This document shows positions 54,267 through 63,029 of a DNA stretch of 64,000 nt, piece by piece. The position numbers and the translations under genes are program-made. Origin of the DNA: Caldifarciminota bacterium (lineage in GTDB: Bacteria > Hydrothermota > Tepidihabitantia > SM23-42); assembly GCA_027026255.1 (NCBI GenBank), contig JALVOT010000014.1, forward strand, positions 211,986 through 275,985, in the 5' to 3' direction. Below the pieces are notes generated by a model. The model was not told the origin of the DNA, did not search any database, and saw nothing but the letters and a program-made list of their open reading frames with translations. Position 1 is the stretch's first letter, and each line of letters begins with the position of its first letter.

Positions 54267-54917
54267 TTACTCTAATATTAGACGTTTACACTCGGAAAGG
54301 AACTTCTGGTAATCCTTTCGGCTTTCCACGAAATCCTGGTACTCACCAGGCTTGAGCGTAATATACGAAGAAAAATTGCATAGACCATAAATTGTAGAAT
54401 TAATATATTCCCGGTATGATGAATAAAACCAATCTTCCGGCCTCTCGACCAGATTATCAGAAACAGGATTAAGATGAATATATCTTGTAAGATGTAAAAG
54501 ATACTCATCATTATCCACAAGGACGCTCTTGAATCGACTCTGCCACAACGGACCCTTCCGTTTGTTCTTGATATTGAAATATCTTGTATAACTATCGAGC
54601 AAAAGTTTTAAATAGTTTGTAATACCATCCTCCTTCAATTGCTTCAGAATCAAATGAATATGCGTGGGCATAATACAATAGGCGATTATCTCAACACTGC
54701 ATGGTTTCGGTTTTATTCTTGTCTCGTAAAAGATATTTTTATCATCCAATTTAGCATAATAAGAAAATTTGACCGGCAACGACAGATGGCGATAAAATTT
54801 TAGCATTTCAACAAATCGATTAAATTCGTGTTTGGTTCGAAAAACTTTGTAGCCGGCTATGCTTTTAGTGAAAATATGATAAAAACAACCTTCAACCAAC
54901 GGCTCTTTTCTCATCAT
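54267..54917 (-). mobile_element. REP-associated tyrosine transposase (RAYT, Y1/IS200-like)
   Basis: The 216-residue protein is a single-strand DNA transposase of the Y1 HUH group. EIIAYCIMPTHIHLILKQ gives the His-x-His metal site, LLLDSYTRYFNIKNKRKG carries the tyrosine nucleophile candidate in the family YxxxxN setting, and KGPLWQSRFKSVLVDNDEY and LTRYIHLNPV are typical RAYT boxes. The gene lies between two matching REP doublets. RAYTs are single-copy, vertically kept relatives of transposases that act on REP hairpins. The frame is complete, so activity is possible. Confidence 0.9.
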
Positions 54918-54932
54918 AACTCCTTAACCACA

Positions 54933-55030
54933 ACCATCTTTCCACTTACGAAGTGGAAAGATGGTCTGAAAAACACAGGTGAAAAGTCTTGCAATTTCAT
55001 TATGTTTTCAGTTCCACTTACGAAGTGGAA
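54933..55030. repeat. Right REP doublet flanking the transposase gene
   Basis: It repeats the left doublet: TTCCACTTACGAAGTGGAA at 54940-54958 and 55012-55030. The first palindrome is longer here, with perfect 15-bp arms from 54933 to 54965 around the ACG loop. All four palindromes in the locus keep the same loop orientation. The second one covers the last codons and stop of the WecG-like gene. Confidence 0.85.
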
Positions 55031-55788
55031 ATTGGGATGTGGGTAATTTTTTTGATTAACCAGATTTTAATGACTTTGATGATGAAGTGCCAGATTTTGA
55101 TATGGCGTTTGATTCTCTGAGGTTGTTTGATTAATCGATAAATCCATTCGGTCCCGGTCTTTCTGAAAAATACCGGAGCCCTCTTTACATTACCAGCAAT
55201 CGTATCCAGAGTCCCTCCTATACCTTGGCAGATATTAACATTTAATCTGGATAAATATTTACTAATCCATATCTCCTGCTTTGGACTTCCTAAAGCAACA
55301 AAAAGCACCTGGGTTTTAGAATCATTAATCTGTTTAATAAGGCTATCCATATCCTCAGAACTAACATAACCATTGGATCTCCCTACAATATTAATATTCG
55401 GAAAGCTCTCTTTTAACTTCTCTACTGCTTTTTTGTTGACCTCTTCTTTGGCTCCATAAATAAAAATTTTATATCCTTTTTCAGCAGATAATCTACAAAT
55501 ATTGAGCATTAAATCGGCACCAGGAATACGCTCGGTCTTTATAGAATGAATTACTTTTAAAGCTACTGTGGCTCCTGCGCCATCAGGGATCAAAAAACTG
55601 GAATTTTCCAGACATTTTAAGAGAAACTGGTTTTTTTGTGCATACATTATCTTTTCTGCATTGACTGCCATTATATTATTGCCCTTGCTATCTTTTTCAA
55701 TCAGGTATGTAATCGTATCCAATATTTTATCAAGATTAACAATATTAACCGGCACACCAAAAACTCTTTTTCTATCGAATAATAGCAT
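55018..55788 (-). CDS. WecG/TagA/CpsF-family glycosyltransferase
   Basis: The 256 residues match the family, with NAEKIMYAQ, FLIPDGAGATVALKVI, ERIPGADLMLNI and the signature FVALGSPKQEIWISKY, then GIGGTLDTIAGNVKRAP and EWIYRLIKQPQRIKRH. WecG/TagA enzymes add a second sugar (ManNAc-type) to an undecaprenyl-linked GlcNAc at the membrane, early in surface-glycan assembly. Its last residues, ISTS, and stop codon are coded inside a REP palindrome, so insertion of the repeat probably replaced the original end. It follows the gene at 55794 by 5 bases. Confidence 0.92.
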   Translation of the reverse strand: MLLFDRKRVFGVPVNIVNLDKILDTITYLIEKDSKGNNIMAVNAEKIMYAQKNQFLLKCLENSSFLIPDGAGATVALKVIHSIKTERIPGADLMLNICRLSAEKGYKIFIYGAKEEVNKKAVEKLKESFPNINIVGRSNGYVSSEDMDSLIKQINDSKTQVLFVALGSPKQEIWISKYLSRLNVNICQGIGGTLDTIAGNVKRAPVFFRKTGTEWIYRLIKQPQRIKRHIKIWHFIIKVIKIWLIKKITHIPISTS

Positions 55789-55793
55789 AGAAT

Positions 55794-56975
55794 TTACGAA
55801 TTTTTATTTAATGCATATACTGTCAACGCATAAAATGCCCAGGCCTGGGACCAGCGGATATAAGGAATTTTATTGGTAAAAAATCTGCCCATTTGATAAT
55901 AAAAGTAACCTTTTTTATCATCCCACATATTTTTAATCATCCAGTTAAGCACCTTATTGCATAATTCCGTATCTGCGCCATATTCTCTGAGTTGAATTAA
56001 AGTAATAATCGCCTGGCAGGCGCTATGGATGTCTAAGGGATAGACCTTATTATAAAAATATTTTGGTGAACCATCTTGTAGAAAAAAATTACTCTGATAA
56101 AATTTAAGCCCTTTTTTTATACATTCATCAAAACTATAGTCTCCTGTAGCAGAGGCATAAATCTTTAGACTCTCAAGCACAAACCCGGTATGGAAATTGT
56201 CAATACCAGTTTTTTGAGCAACTTCATCTTCACCATAGCGCCAGCTTCCATCAGGCTGCTGATGATTGGCTACATATTGCAACGATTTTTTTGCCGAGTC
56301 GTACAACTCCCTCTCCCCTGTTTTCTCATAGACAAGGCTTAATAAAGAAGAGGCAAGGGCAGTTGCATTATGGACAAAATATTTATCAATTGGTGTATAA
56401 GAAAAACAGAATGAAGATCGCGAATTTCCATCAGCAGAATTTGGGGCTGATAACCTGTTTAAATCTTTTAAAATAAAATTGCAGGCACTCCAGGCAATCT
56501 CCAGATATTTTTTTTCTTTAAGGATATCAAATGCTTTAACAAATGTTCTACCAATAAAACTTGTATTAACAACGGTTGGAGTAAATTTTGGTAAAAAGAA
56601 TGCACGACTTTGCCAGTCAAAATTATATCCCCAGCAATATCCCGCATAACCTGGGCTATGATTATCAATTAGCCAATTTAGAATTTCAATTGCTTTTTCT
56701 GCATATTTTGAATCTTTTGTATGTTCATACAAGTTTAAATATCCATAGGCAAAAAGCCCCATCCCTTTCGGGTTTCTTTCTTTTGAAATCCTGAGCAATG
56801 GCCGAAAGTTTATTAAACTCCGACGCATCAATTGTATGGCAAAAAGTCTCAGTAATTTACTACCAAGGGTCAGGGTATTCAACAACCCGCTATTCAAAGC
56901 ATCGTATGGATCATAACCTTTCCAATGGTTTTGTTCAACAGTCTGTTCCAGTTTTAATAATACATCCTTTTCCAT
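55794..56975 (-). CDS. Alpha/alpha-toroid protein of a polysaccharide cluster, VpsJ-like
   Basis: The 393 residues are a chain of helical hairpins like those of glycan lyases and epimerases: AYGYLNLYEHTKDSKYAEKA, GYAGYCWGYNFDWQSR, NATALASSLLSLVYEKTGER, YVANHQQPDGSWRYGED and NFHTGFVLESLKIY. Proteins of this kind (VpsJ in Vibrio) sit in exopolysaccharide clusters and are sometimes mislabelled as delta-aminolevulinate dehydratase. Catalysis is not known. ATG 56975 is chosen; the frame extends two codons to a TTG. Confidence 0.7.
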   Translation of the reverse strand: MEKDVLLKLEQTVEQNHWKGYDPYDALNSGLLNTLTLGSKLLRLFAIQLMRRSLINFRPLLRISKERNPKGMGLFAYGYLNLYEHTKDSKYAEKAIEILNWLIDNHSPGYAGYCWGYNFDWQSRAFFLPKFTPTVVNTSFIGRTFVKAFDILKEKKYLEIAWSACNFILKDLNRLSAPNSADGNSRSSFCFSYTPIDKYFVHNATALASSLLSLVYEKTGERELYDSAKKSLQYVANHQQPDGSWRYGEDEVAQKTGIDNFHTGFVLESLKIYASATGDYSFDECIKKGLKFYQSNFFLQDGSPKYFYNKVYPLDIHSACQAIITLIQLREYGADTELCNKVLNWMIKNMWDDKKGYFYYQMGRFFTNKIPYIRWSQAWAFYALTVYALNKNS

Positions 56976-57003
56976 TATCAAGATTTATTCTTGTTGCAAA
57001 TAA

Positions 57004-57282
57004 TTACTTAGAGGCTTCAATAAGTTTTAAGATTGTGAGATGAAAAGGCTCATCTTTGTTCGCATTAATACTAAAATTGATCTCTAAGCCGTCGCGTTTT
57101 TGTTTAACCAGGTTTACCGCAGCCAATATCTTCAAATGGCGTTCAACAGTTTTGTATGGAAATGAAGTATAATCCGATAATTCGTTAATTGTCATATCCT
57201 TAAATTGGAGGGCCTTAATTATCCTAATTCTTTTCTTATTCGACACTGCGCGGAAAAGTCGTGACAATAATTCATATTTCAT
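57004..57282 (-). CDS. ArsR-like winged-helix transcriptional regulator
   Basis: This is a 92-residue DNA-binding protein: LLSRLFRAVSNKKRIRIIKA, MTINELSDYTSFPYKTVERH and LKILAAVNLVKQKRDGLEIN form the helix-turn-helix and wing of the ArsR class. There are no metal-binding cysteines, so it is not a classical metal sensor. AGGAGG precedes the ATG. It lies at the head of the two genes downstream and may control the polysaccharide cluster (inference). Confidence 0.82.
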   Translation of the reverse strand: MKYELLSRLFRAVSNKKRIRIIKALQFKDMTINELSDYTSFPYKTVERHLKILAAVNLVKQKRDGLEINFSINANKDEPFHLTILKLIEASK

Positions 57283-57396
57283 GTTTTTCAGCCTCCTGTT
57301 TTATTTTCAGCTTTATTTTCTCATTTATATTCATGAAGTCTATTGGCTGTTAGATATATCCGGTATTCTTAGTAGATCATGGTTTTTCTGCCCCGG

Positions 57397-57420
57397 GTTT
57401 TCTCATTTTCTCGAGAAAAC
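57397..57420. promoter_or_regulatory. Palindrome cluster upstream of the ArsR-like gene
   Basis: GTTTTCTC (57397-57404) and GAGAAAAC (57413-57420) form an inverted repeat, and inside it TTTTCTCGAGAAAA (57406-57419) is a 14-base perfect palindrome. It lies about 120 bases upstream of the regulator start in a 270-base gap and could be its operator. The remaining gap is AT-rich with TATATCTTTATATC runs and shows no gene. Confidence 0.35.
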
Positions 57421-57552
57421 GGCGAGGCATTGTTAAACTAAGTATGTAGCGGGCTCTCGTATGCTAATTGGTATACTTTCAAGTCTTTGTATTCCTTTTA
57501 TATCTCTTTATATCTTTATATCCTCGGTATTTCACTGCTTAGTGATCACTGG

Positions 57553-59742
57553 CTACTGACTACTAATCCTAGGTATATTTACCGGTTTTTCTCTCTGCAG
57601 GGATTCATTTATCGCAAAGGTTGCCAGGGTTGTTTCAATAATTTCTGAAAATGGAATGGGCGATGTGCCGCCATTTCTTATCGCATCAAAAAATGCCCTG
57701 ATTTCATTAGCATATCCTTTATCCTGATTTTGCTTTATCTCTTTTGTTTTTCCATCCTCAGAAAATAATAGTTTCTTAAAATCATCAATAATACAAACTT
57801 CCTGGTCACCGAATATTTCTATTCGCTCTTTGGCAAAGTCCTTATCCCCTACTGCAAAATATGATATTGTACCAGCTGAGCCGTCCTGATATTTTAAAGA
57901 AATAACTGCATTATCTTTGGTGCTTTCTTTAGGACCAGTTATCGGTTGGGCATATACCTGTATCAATGGGGCTTGAATAAATGCCCTTATTAAATCTATA
58001 AAATGACAGACCTCCCCGATAATTCTACCTCCTCCCTGTTCAGGGTCGAATAGCCAGTGGTCCGAAGGCAAGACTCCTGCATTTACCCGGTAATTGATAT
58101 AATACGGACCTATTTTTTCTTTCAAAAATTTCTTTGCCATTATGGTTAATGGAGAAAAACGGCGATTGAAACCAATCATTACAAGAGGAGTCATTGAGCC
58201 ACCGGTTATCTGGTCATTATGTACTTTAATGATTTGCTGTAGTTCCTTTCTGTTCACACACAGAGGTTTTTCACAGTAGACATTCTTGCCCGCCTTAAGC
58301 GACTCAATGATTAAACGGGAATGGAGGTTATGCCGGGTAGCAATAAAGATTGTATTGATTGATTTGTCATTTAAGATTTCTTTGTAATCAGATGTACAAT
58401 AATTAAATCCATACTTTGTTCCGATATGCCGGACAATATGTGCCTGGGCATCGGCAACGCCAACAAGTTTTGCTGAAGTTCTTTTGAAATGTGGTAATAG
58501 CGAAGTCTGAGCAAAACTACCAACTCCGATGAAACCAATAGTAATTTCGGATTTCGAACTGCGAATTTTGCGTATCTCCGAAGTATCAGAAACCATTATT
58601 TTAGTCACATATTCCTTTGAAGTATCATATTCAAATAAGACACCAAGAAATTTTTCTTTCTTTTTACCCAAAATCAAGTCATACGCCTCTTTCGCCTGTT
58701 CAATCTTGAAACGATGGGAAATGAGTGGTTCAATATTCAATTTTTTTTCTGACATAAGTTGCAAAACTGCCTCCATATTCCTCTTCTCTGTCCAACGCAC
58801 ATATCCGATTGGGTAATCTATTCCTTTTTCTTCATAAATTGTATCGTATCTACCTGGTCCGTAGGAACGGGAAAATATGACTGAAATTTCCTTTCGATAA
58901 TAGGATTCCCTTGAAAAATCTATCTTTGCAACACCAACAAGAACAACCTTTGCCCGATCCCGGGCGATTTTTGGCGCCAAAAGAAACGGATCATTGGATG
59001 AAGTCGCGGCAGTAATTATTACTGCATCTACTCCCCTGCCATCGGTAAATTGGAAAATAACCTTTTCTGGATGCCCACTTCTCAATATCGCCTTATCAAC
59101 TCCACTCTTTTTTGCTAATTCTATCTTATCCTGGTCTAAATCGATACCAATTACACGACAACCAGATGCCTTTAGAATCTGGACTGTGAGTTGACCCAAT
59201 AGCCCCAAACCGATTACGGCAACACTCTCTCCTAACTTTATATCTGCCTGTCTGACACCCTGCAGGGCAATAGAAGCGAGCGTGGTAAATGCAGCCCATT
59301 CTAATGGCACATTTTCAGGCACTACTGCGCAGAGATTTTCTGGTACTAAAATAACTTCACTATGATTTGCATAGCCTGCACCAGCACAGGCAACCCTATC
59401 TCCGGCTTTTATTGAACTGATATCTTTGCCAATTTGAATCACAGTGCCCGCACTGCTATAACCTAAGGGAGTTGGAGTATCCAGCCTTGCCATCGCAGTC
59501 TTATAGGCACTTAAAAATCCCTGTTTCTTAGCAAGGGCCAAAACCTTTTTCATATCTGCAGGCCGTGACTTCGCCTTTGCCAAAAGATTTTTTCTGGCAA
59601 GTTCAACACTGGACCGCTCAGTCCCTGCACTGATCAATGAAAAAGCATTCTTCACCAGTATCCTTCCCGGCATAATGGTCGGCACCGGCACCTCAGCAAT
59701 CTCTAACTTCCCTGTCTTATAATTCTGAACAATTTGTTTCAT
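57553..59742 (-). CDS. Bi-domain oxidoreductase: zinc-type alcohol dehydrogenase plus Gfo/Idh/MocA
   Basis: The 729 residues hold two enzymes. About 1-365 is a medium-chain dehydrogenase: EIAEVPVPTIMPGRILVKNA, SLISAGTERSSVELARKN and the NAD site SVAVIGLGLLGQLTVQI. About 385-720 is a Gfo/Idh/MocA oxidoreductase: TIGFIGVGSFAQTSLLPHFK, KNVYCEKPLCV with the catalytic Lys-Pro, and GGGRIIGEVCHFIDLIR. The same fusion occurs in many surface-sugar clusters and may make a modified sugar; the substrate is unknown. AGGAG precedes the ATG. The last residues (RISSQ) and stop lie in a repeat-like stretch. Confidence 0.9.
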   Translation of the reverse strand: MKQIVQNYKTGKLEIAEVPVPTIMPGRILVKNAFSLISAGTERSSVELARKNLLAKAKSRPADMKKVLALAKKQGFLSAYKTAMARLDTPTPLGYSSAGTVIQIGKDISSIKAGDRVACAGAGYANHSEVILVPENLCAVVPENVPLEWAAFTTLASIALQGVRQADIKLGESVAVIGLGLLGQLTVQILKASGCRVIGIDLDQDKIELAKKSGVDKAILRSGHPEKVIFQFTDGRGVDAVIITAATSSNDPFLLAPKIARDRAKVVLVGVAKIDFSRESYYRKEISVIFSRSYGPGRYDTIYEEKGIDYPIGYVRWTEKRNMEAVLQLMSEKKLNIEPLISHRFKIEQAKEAYDLILGKKKEKFLGVLFEYDTSKEYVTKIMVSDTSEIRKIRSSKSEITIGFIGVGSFAQTSLLPHFKRTSAKLVGVADAQAHIVRHIGTKYGFNYCTSDYKEILNDKSINTIFIATRHNLHSRLIIESLKAGKNVYCEKPLCVNRKELQQIIKVHNDQITGGSMTPLVMIGFNRRFSPLTIMAKKFLKEKIGPYYINYRVNAGVLPSDHWLFDPEQGGGRIIGEVCHFIDLIRAFIQAPLIQVYAQPITGPKESTKDNAVISLKYQDGSAGTISYFAVGDKDFAKERIEIFGDQEVCIIDDFKKLLFSEDGKTKEIKQNQDKGYANEIRAFFDAIRNGGTSPIPFSEIIETTLATFAINESLQREKPVNIPRISSQ

Positions 59743-59832
59743 AGAATGCTCCTGATAATTCTATTATCTTCTCATTTTTTCAAAATAAATAAATTCATAA
59801 TAAAATCCGGCGAACGAAAATAATATGATTAT

Positions 59833-60003
59833 TCAAATCTCACTCCAGAAGAGAAAATTCCCAGCGATCAATATGCTTAACAAAGTATAAATCGTTAAGG
59901 AATAGCGAAAAACTGCTAATACAGGTGGATATATAAAATCTATCAATAATATAACCCCGATAAAAAATATTATATGTTTCTTAAAATCAGTTTTAATTAA
60001 CAT
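59833..60003 (-). CDS. Possible small membrane protein, or end of a decayed one
   Basis: A 56-residue frame, MLIKTDFKKHIIFFIGVILL then IDFIYPPVLAVFRYSLTIYT and LLSILIAGNFLFWSEI, contains two hydrophobic segments around a Tyr-Pro-Pro turn. The ribosome-binding site is weak. The same frame continues upstream through stops into the stretch at 60055-60219. AT-rich DNA gives hydrophobic frames by chance, so coding is uncertain. Confidence 0.3.
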   Translation of the reverse strand: MLIKTDFKKHIIFFIGVILLIDFIYPPVLAVFRYSLTIYTLLSILIAGNFLFWSEI

Positions 60004-60054
60004 GAAAAATTTCCAAAAAATTTTCTCAAGTTAGTATCCTGTTTCTATTCCTAT

Positions 60055-60219
60055 CTAAATGAAAATCGTACCAGAAATTAAATACTTGAAAAGTCTAAAT
60101 AGAGATAAAACGATGAGTGCAGAATATATAGGAATCTTCCGTTGATTTACAGGAAATTATCTTAATGTCATCCAGTACAGTAAAACGGCAGTTAATGATA
60201 GAAATGTTAATAAAATTAA
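60055..60219 (-). pseudogene. Possible decayed membrane-protein gene; rest of the 59743-60490 gap empty
   Basis: In the phase of the small frame at 59833, the minus strand reads LILLTFLSLTAVLLYWMTLR, a stop, then IPIYSALIVLSLFRLFKYLI and a stop, so hydrophobic segments broken by in-frame stops. This could be the rest of a flippase or polymerase gene, a function missing from this cluster. Outside these pieces the 748-base gap is very AT-rich and I see no gene, RNA or clear promoter in it. Confidence 0.25.
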
Positions 60220-60490
60220 TTATTTTTAATTATCAAGCTTTTTATTCCTTCTAAATGGCTTAAATCGAAATTTAATAATTCCAGATACATAGAAATTCAG
60301 TTATAGTTGTGTTTTTTATATAAAATACACGAGAATAAAATATTTTTTTTAATAAAATGATATCCTCAACTAATTAAATAGGAAAATTATATTTGCCATA
60401 CCCATAGATATTCTAAACAATATCTGAATTACAGGATAATCGCTTTAAAACCTCTCTATTGCCAATAAAATAGGTTATAAGTTAAACGTA

Positions 60491-61888
60491 TTATTTAAGG
60501 TAGTTTTTAATGTAATCAGCCGATACATTACTAATTATCCATCGAAATTTACCAGTTGGAAGACGTGAAATTGACTTTACCGTTTCAATATCAATTTTGG
60601 TATTTTCCCCCAATATGGCACGCAGTGAAAAACATAAATTCATTAACTCGGATTCGAGTTCCGATGTTTTAATATTAGTCCAGGGAATTATTTTTAATGT
60701 TATGTGATTTGGCGATTTTTGGACAATTTGTGTATCTTTAATTGTTTTTAAATCTTTGAAAGGAAATGTAATAACAGCGGGTGATATCGGAACACCATCA
60801 GTTGTAATAATAAAATCTTCTAATCTGCCTTCAACCGAAGGAAATATTGGAAAATGAGCCCGCCCGCATTGAGGACAGAAATCGGTGACAGGAGATGATA
60901 CAATATCTGTGGTACGGTAACGAACAAATGGATTAGCATAATTGAGAAACCCCGTTCCAATAATTTCATTATTATCCTTATCAATTTCAACTATGCCATA
61001 TTGCGGCAGACAATGATAATTGGATATTTTTTCACAGGCACCTGCTAACACTACTTTCTCAGCCATGCCGTAGTGATTGAATATTCTACAATTAAAAACT
61101 TCTTCAACAATTTCTTTCTCCCAGGAATAAATTGTTTCTGAAGCAAAAAATACCGCCTTCAGTCTAAAAGGTACTATAAAATTATATTTTTTTATAGTTA
61201 AAGCAAATAACGCAATGGCACTGGGATATCCATGTAAAAACTGACCGCCAAACTGAGCCATCTTCTGTAGATAATATTTCACTAATCTTTTACCATCGAA
61301 CTTAGGAGTGAAATTGAGAGTATTTGTTATTGCGTCATAGAAAATAAGTTTATCGGAAAGTAATGTGCCCCTTAAACGCATTAAAGAATCTCCTGGTTTA
61401 AATCCAACTCGGGACCAGAGATGGTAAATGAAAGCATGCTCCATCTGTATAGTCCAGAAATGTTCATAAAACTGTAAAGGTTTGCCGGTGGTACCACTGG
61501 TATGATGACGGCGAACTAACTTATGGTCAAGGTTAACAGCAACAAGGTCTTTAAATTTTTTTTTGTATATATCCTTCGTTAAAACCGGCAAAGATTTTAA
61601 ATCATCAATATTTTGTATGTATTTTGGTTTTAATCTTCTTTCATTAAAAATGCGTTGGTAATATGGAATATTTTTATAGGCATAGTTTAATAATTCACGT
61701 AACTTTGCAATTTGATAATCCTCAAATTTCTTTTTATCCCACCACTCTGATTTTTTAAGAAAATTATATGTTTTCCAAAACACCTTTCCATATTTCACGC
61801 GAATTGGAGCAAGCCGACCGGCAAACGAAATAAATGATTTTAAGAATCGTGGGCCATTTAAATACCATCTAATAATATTAGTATGCAT
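60491..61888 (-). CDS. PaaK/CapK-type adenylate-forming enzyme
   Basis: This 465-residue protein is like phenylacetate-CoA ligase. HHTSGTTGKPLQFYEH is the ATP-binding P-loop of the AMP-forming superfamily, IFNHYGMAEKVVLAGAC matches the YG-x-x-E motif, and YRTTDIVSSP the adenylate Asp. The zinc-like pair CPQCGRAHFP is also seen. CapK homologues are common in capsule clusters, where they may activate an acyl group for glycan modification. The acid used is unknown. Long AT-rich DNA lies downstream. Confidence 0.87.
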   Translation of the reverse strand: MHTNIIRWYLNGPRFLKSFISFAGRLAPIRVKYGKVFWKTYNFLKKSEWWDKKKFEDYQIAKLRELLNYAYKNIPYYQRIFNERRLKPKYIQNIDDLKSLPVLTKDIYKKKFKDLVAVNLDHKLVRRHHTSGTTGKPLQFYEHFWTIQMEHAFIYHLWSRVGFKPGDSLMRLRGTLLSDKLIFYDAITNTLNFTPKFDGKRLVKYYLQKMAQFGGQFLHGYPSAIALFALTIKKYNFIVPFRLKAVFFASETIYSWEKEIVEEVFNCRIFNHYGMAEKVVLAGACEKISNYHCLPQYGIVEIDKDNNEIIGTGFLNYANPFVRYRTTDIVSSPVTDFCPQCGRAHFPIFPSVEGRLEDFIITTDGVPISPAVITFPFKDLKTIKDTQIVQKSPNHITLKIIPWTNIKTSELESELMNLCFSLRAILGENTKIDIETVKSISRLPTGKFRWIISNVSADYIKNYLK

Positions 61889-61902
61889 GAATGTTATTTA
61901 CG

Positions 61903-63021
61903 CTATGCTAAATTATCATAGAGATCTTCAATTTTTTTGATAATTATTTCTCGTTGATATTGCGTCCTAACTTTCATATAATTACGAATACCAATTTTTT
62001 CACGTTGCTTCCTATCTTTTATCAAAAGTAATATTTTTTGAGCCAATTCGTTGTAGTCACCAGGTGCAATGAGATATCCATTTACACCTTCTTCAATTAT
62101 TTCAGGTATAGCTCCAACAGTACTTGCAATTACAGGTAGTCGAGCAGCCATAGCCTCTATAATAACATAAGGAAGACCTTCGTTATATGACGGCAGTAAA
62201 AGAATATCAGCCGAATTATACAATTTTACTTTTTCATTCTCACTAACCCAGCTTAAAAAAATTACATGTTTATGGATGTTTTTAATTCGATATTCTGACA
62301 GAACTTTTTTTACAGTTAAACTACCAGTAAATATATATCGTACATTATTAACTTTATTCGTAACGATAGGAATAGTTCTAATGATATCCCTTAATCCTTT
62401 ACGTAAAGGATCTGCGCCTCCTACAAAAAGAAGGTTAATCATTTTATCATCTGGAAATAGCACATCTGTTTTTTTTCGAAAAAATGAAATATCAACCCAA
62501 GTCGGGATAATCGTTATTAACTCTTCTTTCATAAATTGATTCATAATAGATTTAGCTTTTTTAGAAAGAACACTAATTTTATCCACCTTCCTTAAAATAT
62601 ACTTAATAAAATATTTCTCAAATTTATTACTTAAATCGTAAAATATATCGAAAGCACCCAAATAATGAAGTAGCACAGGCTTATGGAAAAATTTAGAAAT
62701 CACTATATAATACGCGTTTTCCCAAAATCCACTAAAACTTACACCGGTGATATGGACAATGTCCGGCTGTCTAAATATCATTATTAAAGGGAAAGAAAGG
62801 AGATGTTTAATTGTTATAAAAATTGCTAACAAAAAACGACCAAAACCTGCGTCAAAAATCGCGCGATAACCTACATCAGCAATTGATGTTGTATGTTTAA
62901 TAGGACGAGCAGTATTGAAATGAATAATTTTATATTTTAATTGGGAATTCAATAAATCCGTAATATATTTGGATATTCCTCCAACGGATTGGCATGGACC
63001 CACCAACAAAACTTTTTTCAT
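61903..63021 (-). CDS. Glycosyltransferase family 4
   Basis: The 372 residues have the GT-B fold. The N-terminal glycine loop is LLVGPCQSVGGISKYITDLL. The donor-binding half has LLFVGGADPLRKGLRDIIR, ADILLLPSYNEGLPYVIIEA with the EGxP and E7E acidic pair, and NGYLIAPGDYNELAQKI. It transfers a nucleotide-sugar unit in surface-glycan synthesis. The codons are AT-rich like those of its neighbours. The gap to the CapK-like gene is 14 bases. Confidence 0.92.
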   Translation of the reverse strand: MKKVLLVGPCQSVGGISKYITDLLNSQLKYKIIHFNTARPIKHTTSIADVGYRAIFDAGFGRFLLAIFITIKHLLSFPLIMIFRQPDIVHITGVSFSGFWENAYYIVISKFFHKPVLLHYLGAFDIFYDLSNKFEKYFIKYILRKVDKISVLSKKAKSIMNQFMKEELITIIPTWVDISFFRKKTDVLFPDDKMINLLFVGGADPLRKGLRDIIRTIPIVTNKVNNVRYIFTGSLTVKKVLSEYRIKNIHKHVIFLSWVSENEKVKLYNSADILLLPSYNEGLPYVIIEAMAARLPVIASTVGAIPEIIEEGVNGYLIAPGDYNELAQKILLLIKDRKQREKIGIRNYMKVRTQYQREIIIKKIEDLYDNLA

Positions 63022-63029
63022 TTAGAAAA

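Noticed and set aside
57449-57485. tRNA-like 5' half (CTCTCGTATGCTAATTGGTA)
   Set aside because: No acceptor partner, anticodon stem or T-loop follows.
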